Of a stretch of 64,000 bases of DNA, positions 25,599 through 34,288 are shown piece by piece. Both the position numbers and the translations under genes were made by a program. The notes beneath the pieces are model-generated. The model was not told the origin of the DNA. It did no database searches and saw only the letters and a list, made by a program, of their open reading frames with translations. Position 1 is the first letter of the stretch; every line of letters starts with the position of its first letter. Source of the DNA: Flavobacterium anseongense (GTDB lineage Bacteria > Bacteroidota > Bacteroidia > Flavobacteriales > Flavobacteriaceae); NCBI RefSeq assembly GCF_021608185.1, contig NZ_JAKIHN010000001.1:248001-312000 (forward strand), given 5' to 3'.

Positions 25599-26072
25599 AT
25601 GAAACACCAATTAGACGCTAAAGACCTGGCCATATTAGAAATACTGCAACAGGATTCGACTATTTCGGTAAAAGAAATTGGAGAACGCGTTGGGCTTTCG
25701 TTTACGCCGACCTATGAAAGAATCAAAAATCTTGAGAAAGACAATGTGATACTGAAATATGTAGCCTTGGTGGATCGCTTTAAAATTGGGATGCAAATCG
25801 TCGTGTATTGTAATATCACGCTCAAAGAGCAATCCAAACAGGCATTGAGTGATTTCGAAAAAACCATTATTGCTATTCCTCAAGTGCAGGAAGTAATTAG
25901 TCTTTCGGGAAACTACGATTATATGCTTAAGATTATAGCCGAAGACATAACCTCTTACAATTCTTTTGTGGTTGATGTGATTTCGAATATTCCAAATATC
26001 GGCCAATACCACAGTAGCATTGTGTTAAATGAAGCCAAAAAAGAAACGGCTTACACTTTCCCGATTAAATAA
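25599..26072 (+). CDS. Lrp/AsnC-family transcriptional regulator
   Basis: A 157-residue regulator. The N-terminal winged helix is LDAKDLAILEILQQDSTISVKEIGERVGLSFTPTYERIKNLEKDNVI (residues 5-51 in parts) and the C-terminal part is a RAM ligand/oligomerisation domain (about 65-145; GNYDYMLKII). It would bind DNA as a dimer or higher oligomer and respond to an amino acid. Its 3' end overlaps the end of argH by 8 bases on the opposite strand. That position makes the arginine operon a natural candidate target, but no operator is shown. Confidence 0.93.
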   Translation: MKHQLDAKDLAILEILQQDSTISVKEIGERVGLSFTPTYERIKNLEKDNVILKYVALVDRFKIGMQIVVYCNITLKEQSKQALSDFEKTIIAIPQVQEVISLSGNYDYMLKIIAEDITSYNSFVVDVISNIPNIGQYHSSIVLNEAKKETAYTFPIK

Positions 26073-27375
26073 ACTGATCTTTAATTTCGTTAAAAGCAGC
26101 TGTTATCTGTTCGTTACCTAAATTGCCAATACTTCCAATATGATTGTGTTGTAAGTTGTAATTAGGCTCAAAAGAATCACTTTCAATAGCTAATCCGATA
26201 TTTTTATAGGCTTCTCTAAACGGAATACCATCCAACACTTGTTGGTTTACATTTTCTACACTAAACATATAATCGTATTTCGAATCTTTGACAATATTGG
26301 TTTTGACTTCAATATGCTGCAACATAAAGTCGAACATGGTCAAACAATCCTTCAACGACTGAATTGCAGGAAACAAACCTTCTTTAGTCAGTTGAAAATC
26401 TCTGTGGTAACCTGAAGGCAAATTATTAGTCAGCAACGTCAGTTCATTTGGTAACGCCTGAATTCTGTTGGTTCGTGCTCTGATGATTTCAAAAACATCC
26501 GGATTCTTTTTGTGTGGCATAATACTGCTGCCTGTTGTCAATGCATTAGGAAAAGCAATAAAACCAAAATTCTGATTGAGATACAAACACATATCATAAG
26601 CGAATTTGCTCAAAGTAGCTGCAATTCCAGACATTGCCATAGCCAGGACTTTCTCTGATTTACCTCGCGTCATTTGGGCGTAAACAGAATTGACATTTAA
26701 TGTTTTAAAACCTAACAAATCAGCTGTCAACTTTCTGTTTAAAGGAAACGAACTGCCATAACCTGCACCTGAACCTAACGGAGATTTATTGGTCACATTG
26801 TGAGCCGCCAATAATAGTTCCAAATCATCCACCAAACTTTCGGCATAAGCACCAAACCAAAGTCCAAATGACGACGGCATCGCAACTTGTAAATGTGTAT
26901 ACCCCGGAAGTAATGCGTTTTTGTGTTTATTACTTAATTGAATTAAGGTATTGAATAAAACTTCTGTCTGAACAACAATTTCTTTTATTTCCGACTTCAA
27001 ATACAATTTCAAATCGGTCAACACCTGATCATTTCTCGAACGACCGCTGTGGATTTTCTTTCCGGTCTCGCCTATTCTTTGAATTAATAAATGCTCTACT
27101 TGAGAGTGAATATCTTCAATGCCTTCTTCAATGCTAAAATTTCCTTGAGCGATTTCGGCTAAAATATTTTTGAGTTCGATTTCTAAAACATTCCATTCAT
27201 CCGAAGTTAACAAACCTATAGAATGCAACATTTCGCAATGCGCTAGTGAACCCAACACATCAAATTTCGCCAAAACATAATCAAAGGCGATATCATTTCC
27301 TACGGTAAACTTCTCGACTATTCCCGAATGTTCTTCGTTGTTGCTGGCTGTTTTCTGCCATATTTTGGTTGCCAT
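26065..27375 (-). CDS. argH: Argininosuccinate lyase
   Basis: A 436-residue member of the fumarase/aspartase superfamily that splits argininosuccinate into arginine and fumarate, the last step of the pathway. The family signature GSSIMPHKKNPDVFE (about 282-296) carries the catalytic Ser, and other blocks are SGRSRNDQVLTDLKLYL and LPGYTHLQVAMPSSFG. It is slightly shorter than the 455-465 residues of Proteobacterial enzymes, as usual for Bacteroidetes. Last gene of the operon, 2 bases after argE. Confidence 0.96.
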   Translation of the reverse strand: MATKIWQKTASNNEEHSGIVEKFTVGNDIAFDYVLAKFDVLGSLAHCEMLHSIGLLTSDEWNVLEIELKNILAEIAQGNFSIEEGIEDIHSQVEHLLIQRIGETGKKIHSGRSRNDQVLTDLKLYLKSEIKEIVVQTEVLFNTLIQLSNKHKNALLPGYTHLQVAMPSSFGLWFGAYAESLVDDLELLLAAHNVTNKSPLGSGAGYGSSFPLNRKLTADLLGFKTLNVNSVYAQMTRGKSEKVLAMAMSGIAATLSKFAYDMCLYLNQNFGFIAFPNALTTGSSIMPHKKNPDVFEIIRARTNRIQALPNELTLLTNNLPSGYHRDFQLTKEGLFPAIQSLKDCLTMFDFMLQHIEVKTNIVKDSKYDYMFSVENVNQQVLDGIPFREAYKNIGLAIESDSFEPNYNLQHNHIGSIGNLGNEQITAAFNEIKDQFI

Positions 27376-27377
27376 AA

Positions 27378-28460
27378 CTATAGAATTTGCGTTAAAACAT
27401 TTTTATAAATCTCAATCGCTTCTTTGATTTCGTCCACATAAATAAATTCATCACTGCTGTGAGAACGAGTCGATAAACCCGGACCCATTTTGAGCGACGG
27501 GCAAGGAATTACCGCTTGATCGGAAGACGTTGGCGAACCGTAATAAGTTCTACCCAATTGCAATCCGGCTTGCACAAATGGATGCGTTAACGGTATCGAA
27601 GACGAATTCAATCGTAGCGAACGTGCTGTTACTTCACTTTGCACATTCTCTTTGATTATAGTAAAAACTTCTGTGTTGGTATATTGCTCTGTCGTTCGCA
27701 CATCAACAGTAAACTGACAGCAATCTGGAACGACATTATGTTGTGATCCGCTATTGATAATGGTTACAGTCATTTTGATTTCGCCCAACAAATCGGATAC
27801 TTTTTCGAACTTGTAATTGTTAAACCAATTGATATCTTGTATCGCATTTAAAATCGCATTGTCAGGATTTGGATGTGCGGCGTGTGACGATGTTCCTTTG
27901 GCTACACAATCTAAAACTAACAATCCTTTTTCGGCTATGGCCAAATTCATTTCCGTTGGTTCACCTACGATAGCAAAATCAATAGTTCCCAATTCATTGT
28001 AAATCGATTCAACACCATCGACACCTGAAATTTCTTCTTCGGCTGTGGCGGCTAGAACAATATTATATTTCAAATTAGGCTTATCCCAAAAATGCAAAAA
28101 AGTCGCTATCAAACTCACCAAAGCGCCACCGGCATCATTACTTCCTAAACCATACAATTTACCGTCTTTTTCAATTGGCTCAAATGGATTCAACGTATAA
28201 CCTGCATTCGGTTTCACAGTATCGTGATGTGAATTGAGTAATATTGTTGGCTTTGTTTCATCATAAAACTGATTAAAAGCCCAAACATTATTCATCGCTC
28301 TGTGCGTTGGCACTCCAAAATCTTCCAAAAACTGTTGAATACAATCGGCGGTTTTGTCTTCGGCTTTGCTGAACGAAGGAATCGCAATCAGTTCTTTTAA
28401 AAGTGTGAAAGCCGATTGAAATAAATCAGTTGTAGTGTTATTGAATAGTTGTTCCTTCAT
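27378..28460 (-). CDS. argE: M20 deacylase, N-acetyl- or N-succinyl-citrulline/ornithine hydrolase
   Basis: A 360-residue M20 zinc peptidase-family amidohydrolase. Metal ligands and catalytic residues are visible in LLNSHHDTVKP (H...D), GLGSNDAGGALVSL, ATAEEEISG (EE) and VGEPTEMNLAIAEKG. In this operon it would remove the N-acyl group late in the pathway, after the carbamoyltransferase. Given the Val at the specificity position of that enzyme, the physiological substrate is likely N-succinyl-citrulline; this is inference. It overlaps the end of argB by 23 bases. Confidence 0.9.
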   Translation of the reverse strand: MKEQLFNNTTTDLFQSAFTLLKELIAIPSFSKAEDKTADCIQQFLEDFGVPTHRAMNNVWAFNQFYDETKPTILLNSHHDTVKPNAGYTLNPFEPIEKDGKLYGLGSNDAGGALVSLIATFLHFWDKPNLKYNIVLAATAEEEISGVDGVESIYNELGTIDFAIVGEPTEMNLAIAEKGLLVLDCVAKGTSSHAAHPNPDNAILNAIQDINWFNNYKFEKVSDLLGEIKMTVTIINSGSQHNVVPDCCQFTVDVRTTEQYTNTEVFTIIKENVQSEVTARSLRLNSSSIPLTHPFVQAGLQLGRTYYGSPTSSDQAVIPCPSLKMGPGLSTRSHSSDEFIYVDEIKEAIEIYKNVLTQIL

Positions 28461-29229
28461 GGGTTTTGTTGTTGATAAATCCTGTTATATTTTTGGCATT
28501 GATGATGCCTATTTTGCCAACTTTCTGATGCAATGCCTGAAAACAATTCTCCAATTTGGGCAACATGCCTTTGCTGATAATGCCTGCAGCTTTTAAAGTC
28601 TGAAACTTATTCCAATCCAACAATGGAATTACCGAATTATCGTCTTCGGGATGATACAAGACACCGTTCTTTTCAAAACAATAAATCAGCTGAGTGTCAA
28701 AAATTCCGGACAAACTCACAGCTATCGCATTAGCAATCGAATCGGCATTAGTATTTAATAATTGCCCGTTGCCATCATGGGTAATCGCACTAATCACCGG
28801 AGTAATTCCGAGATGGAGTAATTGTTTCAGAAAAACAACATTCACATCCTCAGCATTTACATCGCCTACGAATCCAAAGTCAATGGGCTCAGGATTTCGT
28901 TTAGTTGCCTGAATCAAATTGGCATCCGCACCCGATAATCCGATGCTGTTTCGTTTGTGCTTTTGTAATAAAGCCACAATGTTTTTATTGATATAACCGG
29001 CATAAACCATAGTTGCAATTTTTAAGGTTTGTTCATTGGTTACTCTTCTGCCATCAATCATTTCCTGCGGAATATTTAAATCGGTCGCCAAATCGGTTGC
29101 CAATTTACCTCCGCCGTGAATTAAAATAAATGGTTTATTAAGCGTGGCCAAAGCATAGACAAACTCCTTTAATTGCAGTTCGTCATCTATGATGTTTCCA
29201 CCAATCTTAATGATGTTAAGCTTTTCCAT
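28438..29229 (-). CDS. argB: Acetylglutamate kinase (possibly acting on N-succinylglutamate)
   Basis: A 263-residue amino-acid kinase. The ATP and substrate sites are seen in IKIGGNIIDD (residues 7-16), LIHGGGKLATDLA (about 37-49), GRRVTNEQTLKIATMV and the late SKGMLPKLENC. It phosphorylates the side-chain carboxylate of N-acylglutamate. Overlaps argF' by 14 bases and argE by 23 bases, so translation is tightly coupled. The acyl group cannot be read from this sequence; the neighbouring carbamoyltransferase points to succinyl. Confidence 0.93.
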   Translation of the reverse strand: MEKLNIIKIGGNIIDDELQLKEFVYALATLNKPFILIHGGGKLATDLATDLNIPQEMIDGRRVTNEQTLKIATMVYAGYINKNIVALLQKHKRNSIGLSGADANLIQATKRNPEPIDFGFVGDVNAEDVNVVFLKQLLHLGITPVISAITHDGNGQLLNTNADSIANAIAVSLSGIFDTQLIYCFEKNGVLYHPEDDNSVIPLLDWNKFQTLKAAGIISKGMLPKLENCFQALHQKVGKIGIINAKNITGFINNKTHEGTTIQ

Positions 29230-30175
29230 TTCCTTTTACAATTTTTTCCAAAATAACTTGCGCCGCAAATGTTCTGTTGTTGGCTTGCTCGTAGATTAAG
29301 GAGTTCTCACTGTCTAAAACTTCATCGCTTACTTCCACATTTCTTCTTACCGGAAGACAATGCATGATTTTCGCGTTATTGGTTACTTTTAATTTTTCAT
29401 TGGTCAGTAACCAATCTTCATTCACAGGTACTACTTGTCCGTAATCTTCAAAAGAAGACCAATTTTTTATATACACAAAATCGGCGTCCTGCAAAGCCTT
29501 TTGTTGGTTATGCTCGATGGTTGCTTTTTGGGTAAATTGGATGTCCAATTCATAGCCTTTCGGATGCGTAATAACAAATTCAAAATCCGTTTTGTTTATC
29601 CATTGCGCAAAAGAATTCCCCACAGCTTGTGGAATAGACTTGATATGCGGCGCCCAAGTGAGGACAACTTTTGGTTTTTTATTATTAGGTAAATGCTCGG
29701 CTATCGTAATACAATCGGCCAAACTCTGCAACGGATGCAAAGTCGCCGATTCTAAAGAAATCACCGGAACGGTTGCGTATTTTTCAAATAAAGAAAATAC
29801 TTTTTCGGAAGTATCTTCAGCTTTGTTTGTCAAACCTGCGAAACATCTCAACCCTATGATATCACAATACTGACTCAATACATTCGCGGCATCTTTGATA
29901 TGCTCGACTGTAGAACCATTCATGATGGCGCCATCTTCAAATTCCCAGGTCCATGCTTCCTGACCAGCATTTAAAACTATCGTGTTTAAACCTAAATTCT
30001 GTGCAGCTTTTTGAGTGCTCAATCTGGTTCTCAAACTTGAGTTTAGAAACACCAAACCAAGCGTTTTACCTTTGCCTAAATCGCTATTCAGTAATGGAGA
30101 TTTCTTAATCGAAATGGCTTCATTGACCAAAGCGTCTATATCGGTAACATCATCGGCGGAGAAAAATCTTTTCAT
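29216..30175 (-). CDS. argF': N-acylornithine carbamoyltransferase, probable N-succinyl type (SOTCase)
   Basis: A 319-residue carbamoyltransferase that matches the Bacteroides fragilis SOTCase and Xanthomonas AOTCase branch more than ordinary OTCases. It has the loop NSSLRTRLST (residues 45-54; ordinary OTCases have STRTR), the Trp-rich block GQEAWTWEFEDG, and HCLPVRRNVEVSD. At the position that sets acyl preference (Glu92 in acetyl enzymes, Pro90 in succinyl enzymes, from memory of published structures) this protein has Val90 in GSTVEHIK. Replacement of that Glu by small or Val residues favours succinylornithine, so the succinyl type is more likely. Four-base overlap with argD. Confidence 0.9.
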   Translation of the reverse strand: MKRFFSADDVTDIDALVNEAISIKKSPLLNSDLGKGKTLGLVFLNSSLRTRLSTQKAAQNLGLNTIVLNAGQEAWTWEFEDGAIMNGSTVEHIKDAANVLSQYCDIIGLRCFAGLTNKAEDTSEKVFSLFEKYATVPVISLESATLHPLQSLADCITIAEHLPNNKKPKVVLTWAPHIKSIPQAVGNSFAQWINKTDFEFVITHPKGYELDIQFTQKATIEHNQQKALQDADFVYIKNWSSFEDYGQVVPVNEDWLLTNEKLKVTNNAKIMHCLPVRRNVEVSDEVLDSENSLIYEQANNRTFAAQVILEKIVKGNGKA

Positions 30176-31317
30176 ATCGTTACTAATTTAGTCTGTGAAA
30201 TGGTTTTGAAGGCCTTAACAAACAAATCCAATTCGGCTTTGGTAATATTTAAAGCCGGAAGAATTCGCAACGTATTTGGACAAGATGCATTTCCGGTTAG
30301 GATTTTAAAATCAGTCAGCAGTTGGTTTCTGAATGGTGCGCAAGACGTTTTTAATTCGATGCCAAACATTAATCCTTGGTATCTGATTTCAGCGATACTT
30401 TCATCGTCTTTTAATTGTTCGAATAGATAATTACCGGCTTCAATCGCATTTTGCATTAATTTTTCCGATTCAATGACTTCCAAAACTGCTTTTGATGCAG
30501 CGCAAGCCAAATAATTTCCGCCAAAAGTCGTTCCGAGCAAACCGTGTTTGGCCTTAATCTCAGGTGAAATCAATACGCCGCCAACCGGAAATCCATTACC
30601 CATGCCTTTAGCAACCGTGATAATATCAGCTTTGACTTTGGCATGTTGGTGTGCAAAAAACTTGCCCGTTCTTCCGTAACCTGATTGGATTTCATCGCAA
30701 ATAAAAACAGCCCCATTTTCGTCACATAGGCTTCTAATTTTTTGTAAAAAAGAAGCTTCCGGAATCTGAACACCGCCAACACCCTGAATACCTTCGATAA
30801 TTACAGAGGAAATTTCATTGTTAACAAAAGCTTCCTCCAATAGTGTTGTGTTGTTGAAAGGCACAAAAATAAAATTGTCGGTTTCATTGACCGGCGCGAT
30901 GATACTTTTGTTGTCGGTTGCTGCTACTGCAGCGGCAGTTCGTCCATGAAAAGCTTTGGTGAAGCAGATGTTCTTTTTTCTTCCGGTATGGAATGAGGCT
31001 AGTTTTATTGCATTTTCGTTGGCTTCGGCTCCCGAATTACACATAAAAAAATTATAATTGTTGTAACCGCTGATTTTCCCTAATAATTCGGCTACTTCTT
31101 CCTGAATTGGAATTTTAACCGAATTGGAATAAAAGCCAATATTTTGCAATTGTTGGGTCACTTTCTCCACATAAATAGGATGGCTGTGGCCAATAGAAAT
31201 TACGGCATGACCACCGTATAAATCCAGGTATTTTTCGTTTTTGTCGGTCCAAACGTAACTGCCTTCCGCTTTCACGAAGTTCAGATCGAATAATGGATAT
31301 ACATCAAATAATTTCAT
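30172..31317 (-). CDS. argD: Acetylornithine/succinylornithine aminotransferase
   Basis: A 381-residue class III PLP aminotransferase. The PLP site shows FICDEIQSGYGRTGKFFAHQ and the Schiff-base lysine in ITVAKGMGNGFPVGGVL (Lys about 236). GSGAEANENAIKLA-type phosphate binding is seen as CNSGAEANENAIKLA. It converts N-acylglutamate semialdehyde to N-acylornithine with glutamate as donor. The ATG overlaps nothing upstream; it is 10 bases after argC and overlaps argF' by 4 bases. Confidence 0.95.
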   Translation of the reverse strand: MKLFDVYPLFDLNFVKAEGSYVWTDKNEKYLDLYGGHAVISIGHSHPIYVEKVTQQLQNIGFYSNSVKIPIQEEVAELLGKISGYNNYNFFMCNSGAEANENAIKLASFHTGRKKNICFTKAFHGRTAAAVAATDNKSIIAPVNETDNFIFVPFNNTTLLEEAFVNNEISSVIIEGIQGVGGVQIPEASFLQKIRSLCDENGAVFICDEIQSGYGRTGKFFAHQHAKVKADIITVAKGMGNGFPVGGVLISPEIKAKHGLLGTTFGGNYLACAASKAVLEVIESEKLMQNAIEAGNYLFEQLKDDESIAEIRYQGLMFGIELKTSCAPFRNQLLTDFKILTGNASCPNTLRILPALNITKAELDLFVKAFKTISQTKLVTI

Positions 31318-31327
31318 CGTCTTTCTT

Positions 31328-32302
31328 TTAAAATGCTGAAGCTTTTAGTTTTAGTCCAAGCGTTGGCTCAAAGCCCAACATCAAATTCATGTTCTGCACC
31401 GCCTGACCGGAAGCGCCTTTTATCAAATTGTCAATCACCGAATGGATGACGATATGATCGCCTTCTTTTTCCAGGTGTAACAGACATTTGTTTGTATTCA
31501 CCACTTGTTTCAAATCGATTGTATCTTTCGAAACGAATACAAAGGAATTGCCGCTGTAAAAATCTTCGTAAAGCGCTGTTAAAGCTGCCAAATCCAAAGT
31601 AGTTTGCAAAGTGGAACTCGTGAAAATTCCACGTGTAAAATCGCCACGCCAAGGCACAAATTCTAAATTGACTTTATGGTTGGTGTATTTTTCTAACGTA
31701 TTACAAATTTCTGCCACATGCTGATGTGTCAAGGTTTTGTATGCTGAAATGTTATTCGCTCTCCATGTAAAATGCGTAGTTGACTGCAACGATTGTCCGG
31801 CACCTGTGGAACCTGTGATTCCTGTGGTGTAGACCGTTTGCAATAATTTGGCTTTCGCCAAAGGCAACAATGCCAATTGAATTGCTGTAGCAAAACACCC
31901 AGGATTGGCTATGTAATTGGCTGATTTTATGGCTTCTGAATTCACTTCGGGCAAACCATAAACAAATTCTCCTTTGCTAAAATCGCCTTCCAATCTGAAA
32001 TCATTACCCAAATCGATGATTTTCACCTTGTCATTAATCGAATGACTTTCAATCCAGGTTTTGCTTTTCTTATGTGGCAAGCACAAAAACAAAACGTCAA
32101 TATTATTCGAATATTCATTGGTGAAAATCAAATCGGTTTCACCAAACAAATCCGTATGTACGCTCGAAACCGCATTGCCTGCCTGACTTCTGCTTAGGGC
32201 AAAAGCAATTTCTGCTTTTGGATGGTTTAACAGCAATCGGATAAGTTCACCACCGGTATAACCTGCAGCTCCAACGATTCCGATTTTTATTTTGATTTCC
32301 AT
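31328..32302 (-). CDS. argC: N-acetyl-gamma-glutamyl-phosphate reductase
   Basis: A 324-residue NADPH-dependent reductase. The Rossmann start is GIVGAAGYTGGELIRLLLNHP (residues 8-27 in parts) and the active-site Cys is in NPGCFATAIQLALLPL (about 133-148). It reduces N-acylglutamyl phosphate to the semialdehyde. It lies 2 bases after argG. Length and motifs are normal. Confidence 0.96.
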   Translation of the reverse strand: MEIKIKIGIVGAAGYTGGELIRLLLNHPKAEIAFALSRSQAGNAVSSVHTDLFGETDLIFTNEYSNNIDVLFLCLPHKKSKTWIESHSINDKVKIIDLGNDFRLEGDFSKGEFVYGLPEVNSEAIKSANYIANPGCFATAIQLALLPLAKAKLLQTVYTTGITGSTGAGQSLQSTTHFTWRANNISAYKTLTHQHVAEICNTLEKYTNHKVNLEFVPWRGDFTRGIFTSSTLQTTLDLAALTALYEDFYSGNSFVFVSKDTIDLKQVVNTNKCLLHLEKEGDHIVIHSVIDNLIKGASGQAVQNMNLMLGFEPTLGLKLKASAF

Positions 32303-32304
32303 GA

Positions 32305-33504
32305 TTATAATTTATTGGGATTGACTTGGTTGTAAATCGCCAAGGAATTGCTAATGATTTTAGAATATCCTTTTACATCTTCACCAGACCACGCTAAATT
32401 CATTTCACCATAGCTGCCGAATTTAGATGCCATCAAATCATTACTAGATTCGATACCGTTAAGCACAAATCTGTATGGCAAAAGCGTTACGGTTACCTTT
32501 CCATTAACTGTGCTTTGAGTGTTAGCAAAGAAAGTTTCAATATCACGCATCACAGGATCTAAAAACAAGCCTTCATGTAACCAGGTTCCATACCAATCGG
32601 CCAACTGACTTTTTAGGTTTAATTGGAATTTGGACAGCGTATGTTTCTCCAACAAATGATGCGCTTTCAAAATAATTAAAGCCGAAGCCGCTTCGAAACC
32701 AACTCTGCCTTTAATCCCGACAATCGTATCGCCAACGTGAATATCTCTACCAATCGCAAATGGTGCTGCCAATTGTTCTAAATATAAAATCGCTTCACTT
32801 GGATGCGAAAAATTTGTATTGTCTACGGCTACTAATTCGCCTTGTTTGAATTTTAACGTTATTTCAGTTTTATCGGCTTCTGTCTTTTCTAATTGCGATG
32901 GATAAGAAGTCTCTGGCAAGGAAAGATTAGAGGTCAAGGTTTCTTTTCCACCAACTGATGTCCCCCAAAGTCCTTTATTTATCGAATATAAGGCTTTGTC
33001 GAAGTTCATTTCGACATTCTTTGCTTTTAGGAAGTCAATTTCGGCTTCTCTTGACAATCTCAAATCTCTGATTGGTGTGATAATTTCGATATTCGGACAC
33101 ATTACTGAAAAAATCACATCAAAACGCACTTGGTCATTTCCGGCTCCAGTACTTCCGTGCGCAATCGCATCAGCATCTATATTTTTGGCATAAGCCGCAA
33201 TAGATTTGGCCTGAATTGTTCTTTCGGCACTAACCGATAACGGATACGTATTGTTTTTTAAAACATTGCCGTAAATCAAATACTTGACACAAGTATCATA
33301 ATAGGTTTGCACCGCATCGACACAAGTATAGGAATGAATACCTAATTCATAAGCGCGTTTCTCGATAGCACGGATATCCTCAACAGAAAAACCACCCGTA
33401 TTGACCGTTACAGCATGGACTTCATATCCTTTTTCTTTTGACAGATACACCGCGCAAAAAGAAGTATCTAAACCTCCGCTAAATGCTAAAACTACTTTTT
33501 TCAT
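32305..33504 (-). CDS. argG: Argininosuccinate synthase
   Basis: A 399-residue ATP-dependent ligase joining citrulline and aspartate. The ATP pyrophosphatase loop is VVLAFSGGLDTSF (residues 3-15), followed by GSTGAGNDQVRFD. I place the start at MKKVVLAF; an ATG three codons upstream (MNPMKK) is equally possible. Either start lies within the 3' end of the GNAT gene, so the two reading frames overlap by about 26 bases. Confidence 0.95.
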   Translation of the reverse strand: MKKVVLAFSGGLDTSFCAVYLSKEKGYEVHAVTVNTGGFSVEDIRAIEKRAYELGIHSYTCVDAVQTYYDTCVKYLIYGNVLKNNTYPLSVSAERTIQAKSIAAYAKNIDADAIAHGSTGAGNDQVRFDVIFSVMCPNIEIITPIRDLRLSREAEIDFLKAKNVEMNFDKALYSINKGLWGTSVGGKETLTSNLSLPETSYPSQLEKTEADKTEITLKFKQGELVAVDNTNFSHPSEAILYLEQLAAPFAIGRDIHVGDTIVGIKGRVGFEAASALIILKAHHLLEKHTLSKFQLNLKSQLADWYGTWLHEGLFLDPVMRDIETFFANTQSTVNGKVTVTLLPYRFVLNGIESSNDLMASKFGSYGEMNLAWSGEDVKGYSKIISNSLAIYNQVNPNKL

Positions 33505-34057
33505 TGGATTCATTTTGTTTTATATTTTCATTCTGATTGAATAACATGGCAGTACACAAACAGTTTTTCTTGTCTTTCGCCATTAATATTTCATAGTTGA
33601 CACAACTTTTGCAACCGTTCCAGAAGTTCTCGTCTTGGGTCAATTCGGAATACGTTACCGGTTCGTAACCCAATTCACTATTGATTTTCATCACGGCCAA
33701 ACCAGTTGTCAATCCAAATATTTTAGCATTCGGATATTTTTCTCTGGACAAGTTGAATATGGCTTGCTTTATTTTTCGGGCCAATCCCAATTTTCGGTAT
33801 TGTGGCGCTACGATTAAGCCGGAATTGGCGACAAACTTTTCATGGCTCCAGGTTTCAATATAACAAAAGCCTGCCCATTCGTTGCTATCCGTTAAGGCAA
33901 TTATTGCATTACCGTCTACAATCTTCTGACTCAAATAAGCAGCCGAACGCTTGGCAATTCCGGTGCCGCGTATTTGAGCCGAATGTTCCATTTCGTTAAT
34001 TATGGCTTCACAAAAAATTAAATGCTGTGCGTTGCTCTGCACAATAGTAATAGTCAT
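33479..34057 (-). CDS. GNAT acyltransferase heading the arginine operon (candidate N-acylglutamate synthase)
   Basis: A 192-residue protein with a GNAT fold: the acyl-CoA loop is visible in VAPQYRKLGLARKIKQAIF (about 89-107) and strand beta-4 in GLIV. After the GNAT domain comes a cysteine-rich tail (GCKSCVNYEIL and KNCLCTAML, about 145-170), which is not part of ordinary ArgA or ArgJ and may bind metal. The operon has no other gene for the first acylation step, so this is the best candidate for making N-acetyl- or N-succinylglutamate. A TTG-N19-TAAATTTG promoter ends 18 bases before this ATG and excludes the ATG 21 bases upstream. Confidence 0.8.
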   Translation of the reverse strand: MTITIVQSNAQHLIFCEAIINEMEHSAQIRGTGIAKRSAAYLSQKIVDGNAIIALTDSNEWAGFCYIETWSHEKFVANSGLIVAPQYRKLGLARKIKQAIFNLSREKYPNAKIFGLTTGLAVMKINSELGYEPVTYSELTQDENFWNGCKSCVNYEILMAKDKKNCLCTAMLFNQNENIKQNESNEKSSFSI

Positions 34058-34075
34058 TTGCTTTCGAATTTTTGA

Positions 34076-34105
34076 CAAATTTAAATTTTATTTCTTATAA
34101 AACAA
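34076..34105 (-). promoter_or_regulatory. Promoter of the arginine operon
   Basis: On the minus strand TTG (34105-34103), 19-base spacer, TAAATTTG (34083-34076): a full consensus match. The first gene starts 18 bases after the -7 box. No ARG-box-like palindrome is evident around it. Confidence 0.8.
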
Positions 34106-34197
34106 CATAAAAAAGATATTTTATCCTTTTAATAATATTTTATAGGATTTAAAATCTTATTTAAACAAGTTGCCGAAATGAATGGTAAGAAGGAAAT

Positions 34198-34225
34198 GGG
34201 AAGAGGGAAGAGGGAAGAGGGAAAA
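34198..34225. repeat. Intergenic heptamer tandem repeat
   Basis: Three exact GGGAAGA units followed by GGGAAAA, between the arg promoter and the era terminator. No coding role. Confidence 0.85.
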
Positions 34226-34228
34226 TAG

Positions 34229-34269
34229 AAAAGGGATAAAACATAATTTACTTATGCCTTATCCCTTTT
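34229..34269 (-). terminator. Terminator of era
   Basis: AAAAGGGATAA and TTATCCCTTTT form an 11-bp perfect stem; the loop contains a smaller inner pair ATAA/TTAT. Confidence 0.75.
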
Positions 34270-34288
34270 CCCTTTCTTGTCTTGTTCT

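Noticed and set aside
30570-30782. Alternative frame inside argD
   Set aside because: Same-strand shadow in another frame of an intact aminotransferase gene.
34198-34225. Tandem heptamers as a CRISPR-like array
   Set aside because: Units are 7 bases with no spacers; no cas genes are present in the window.
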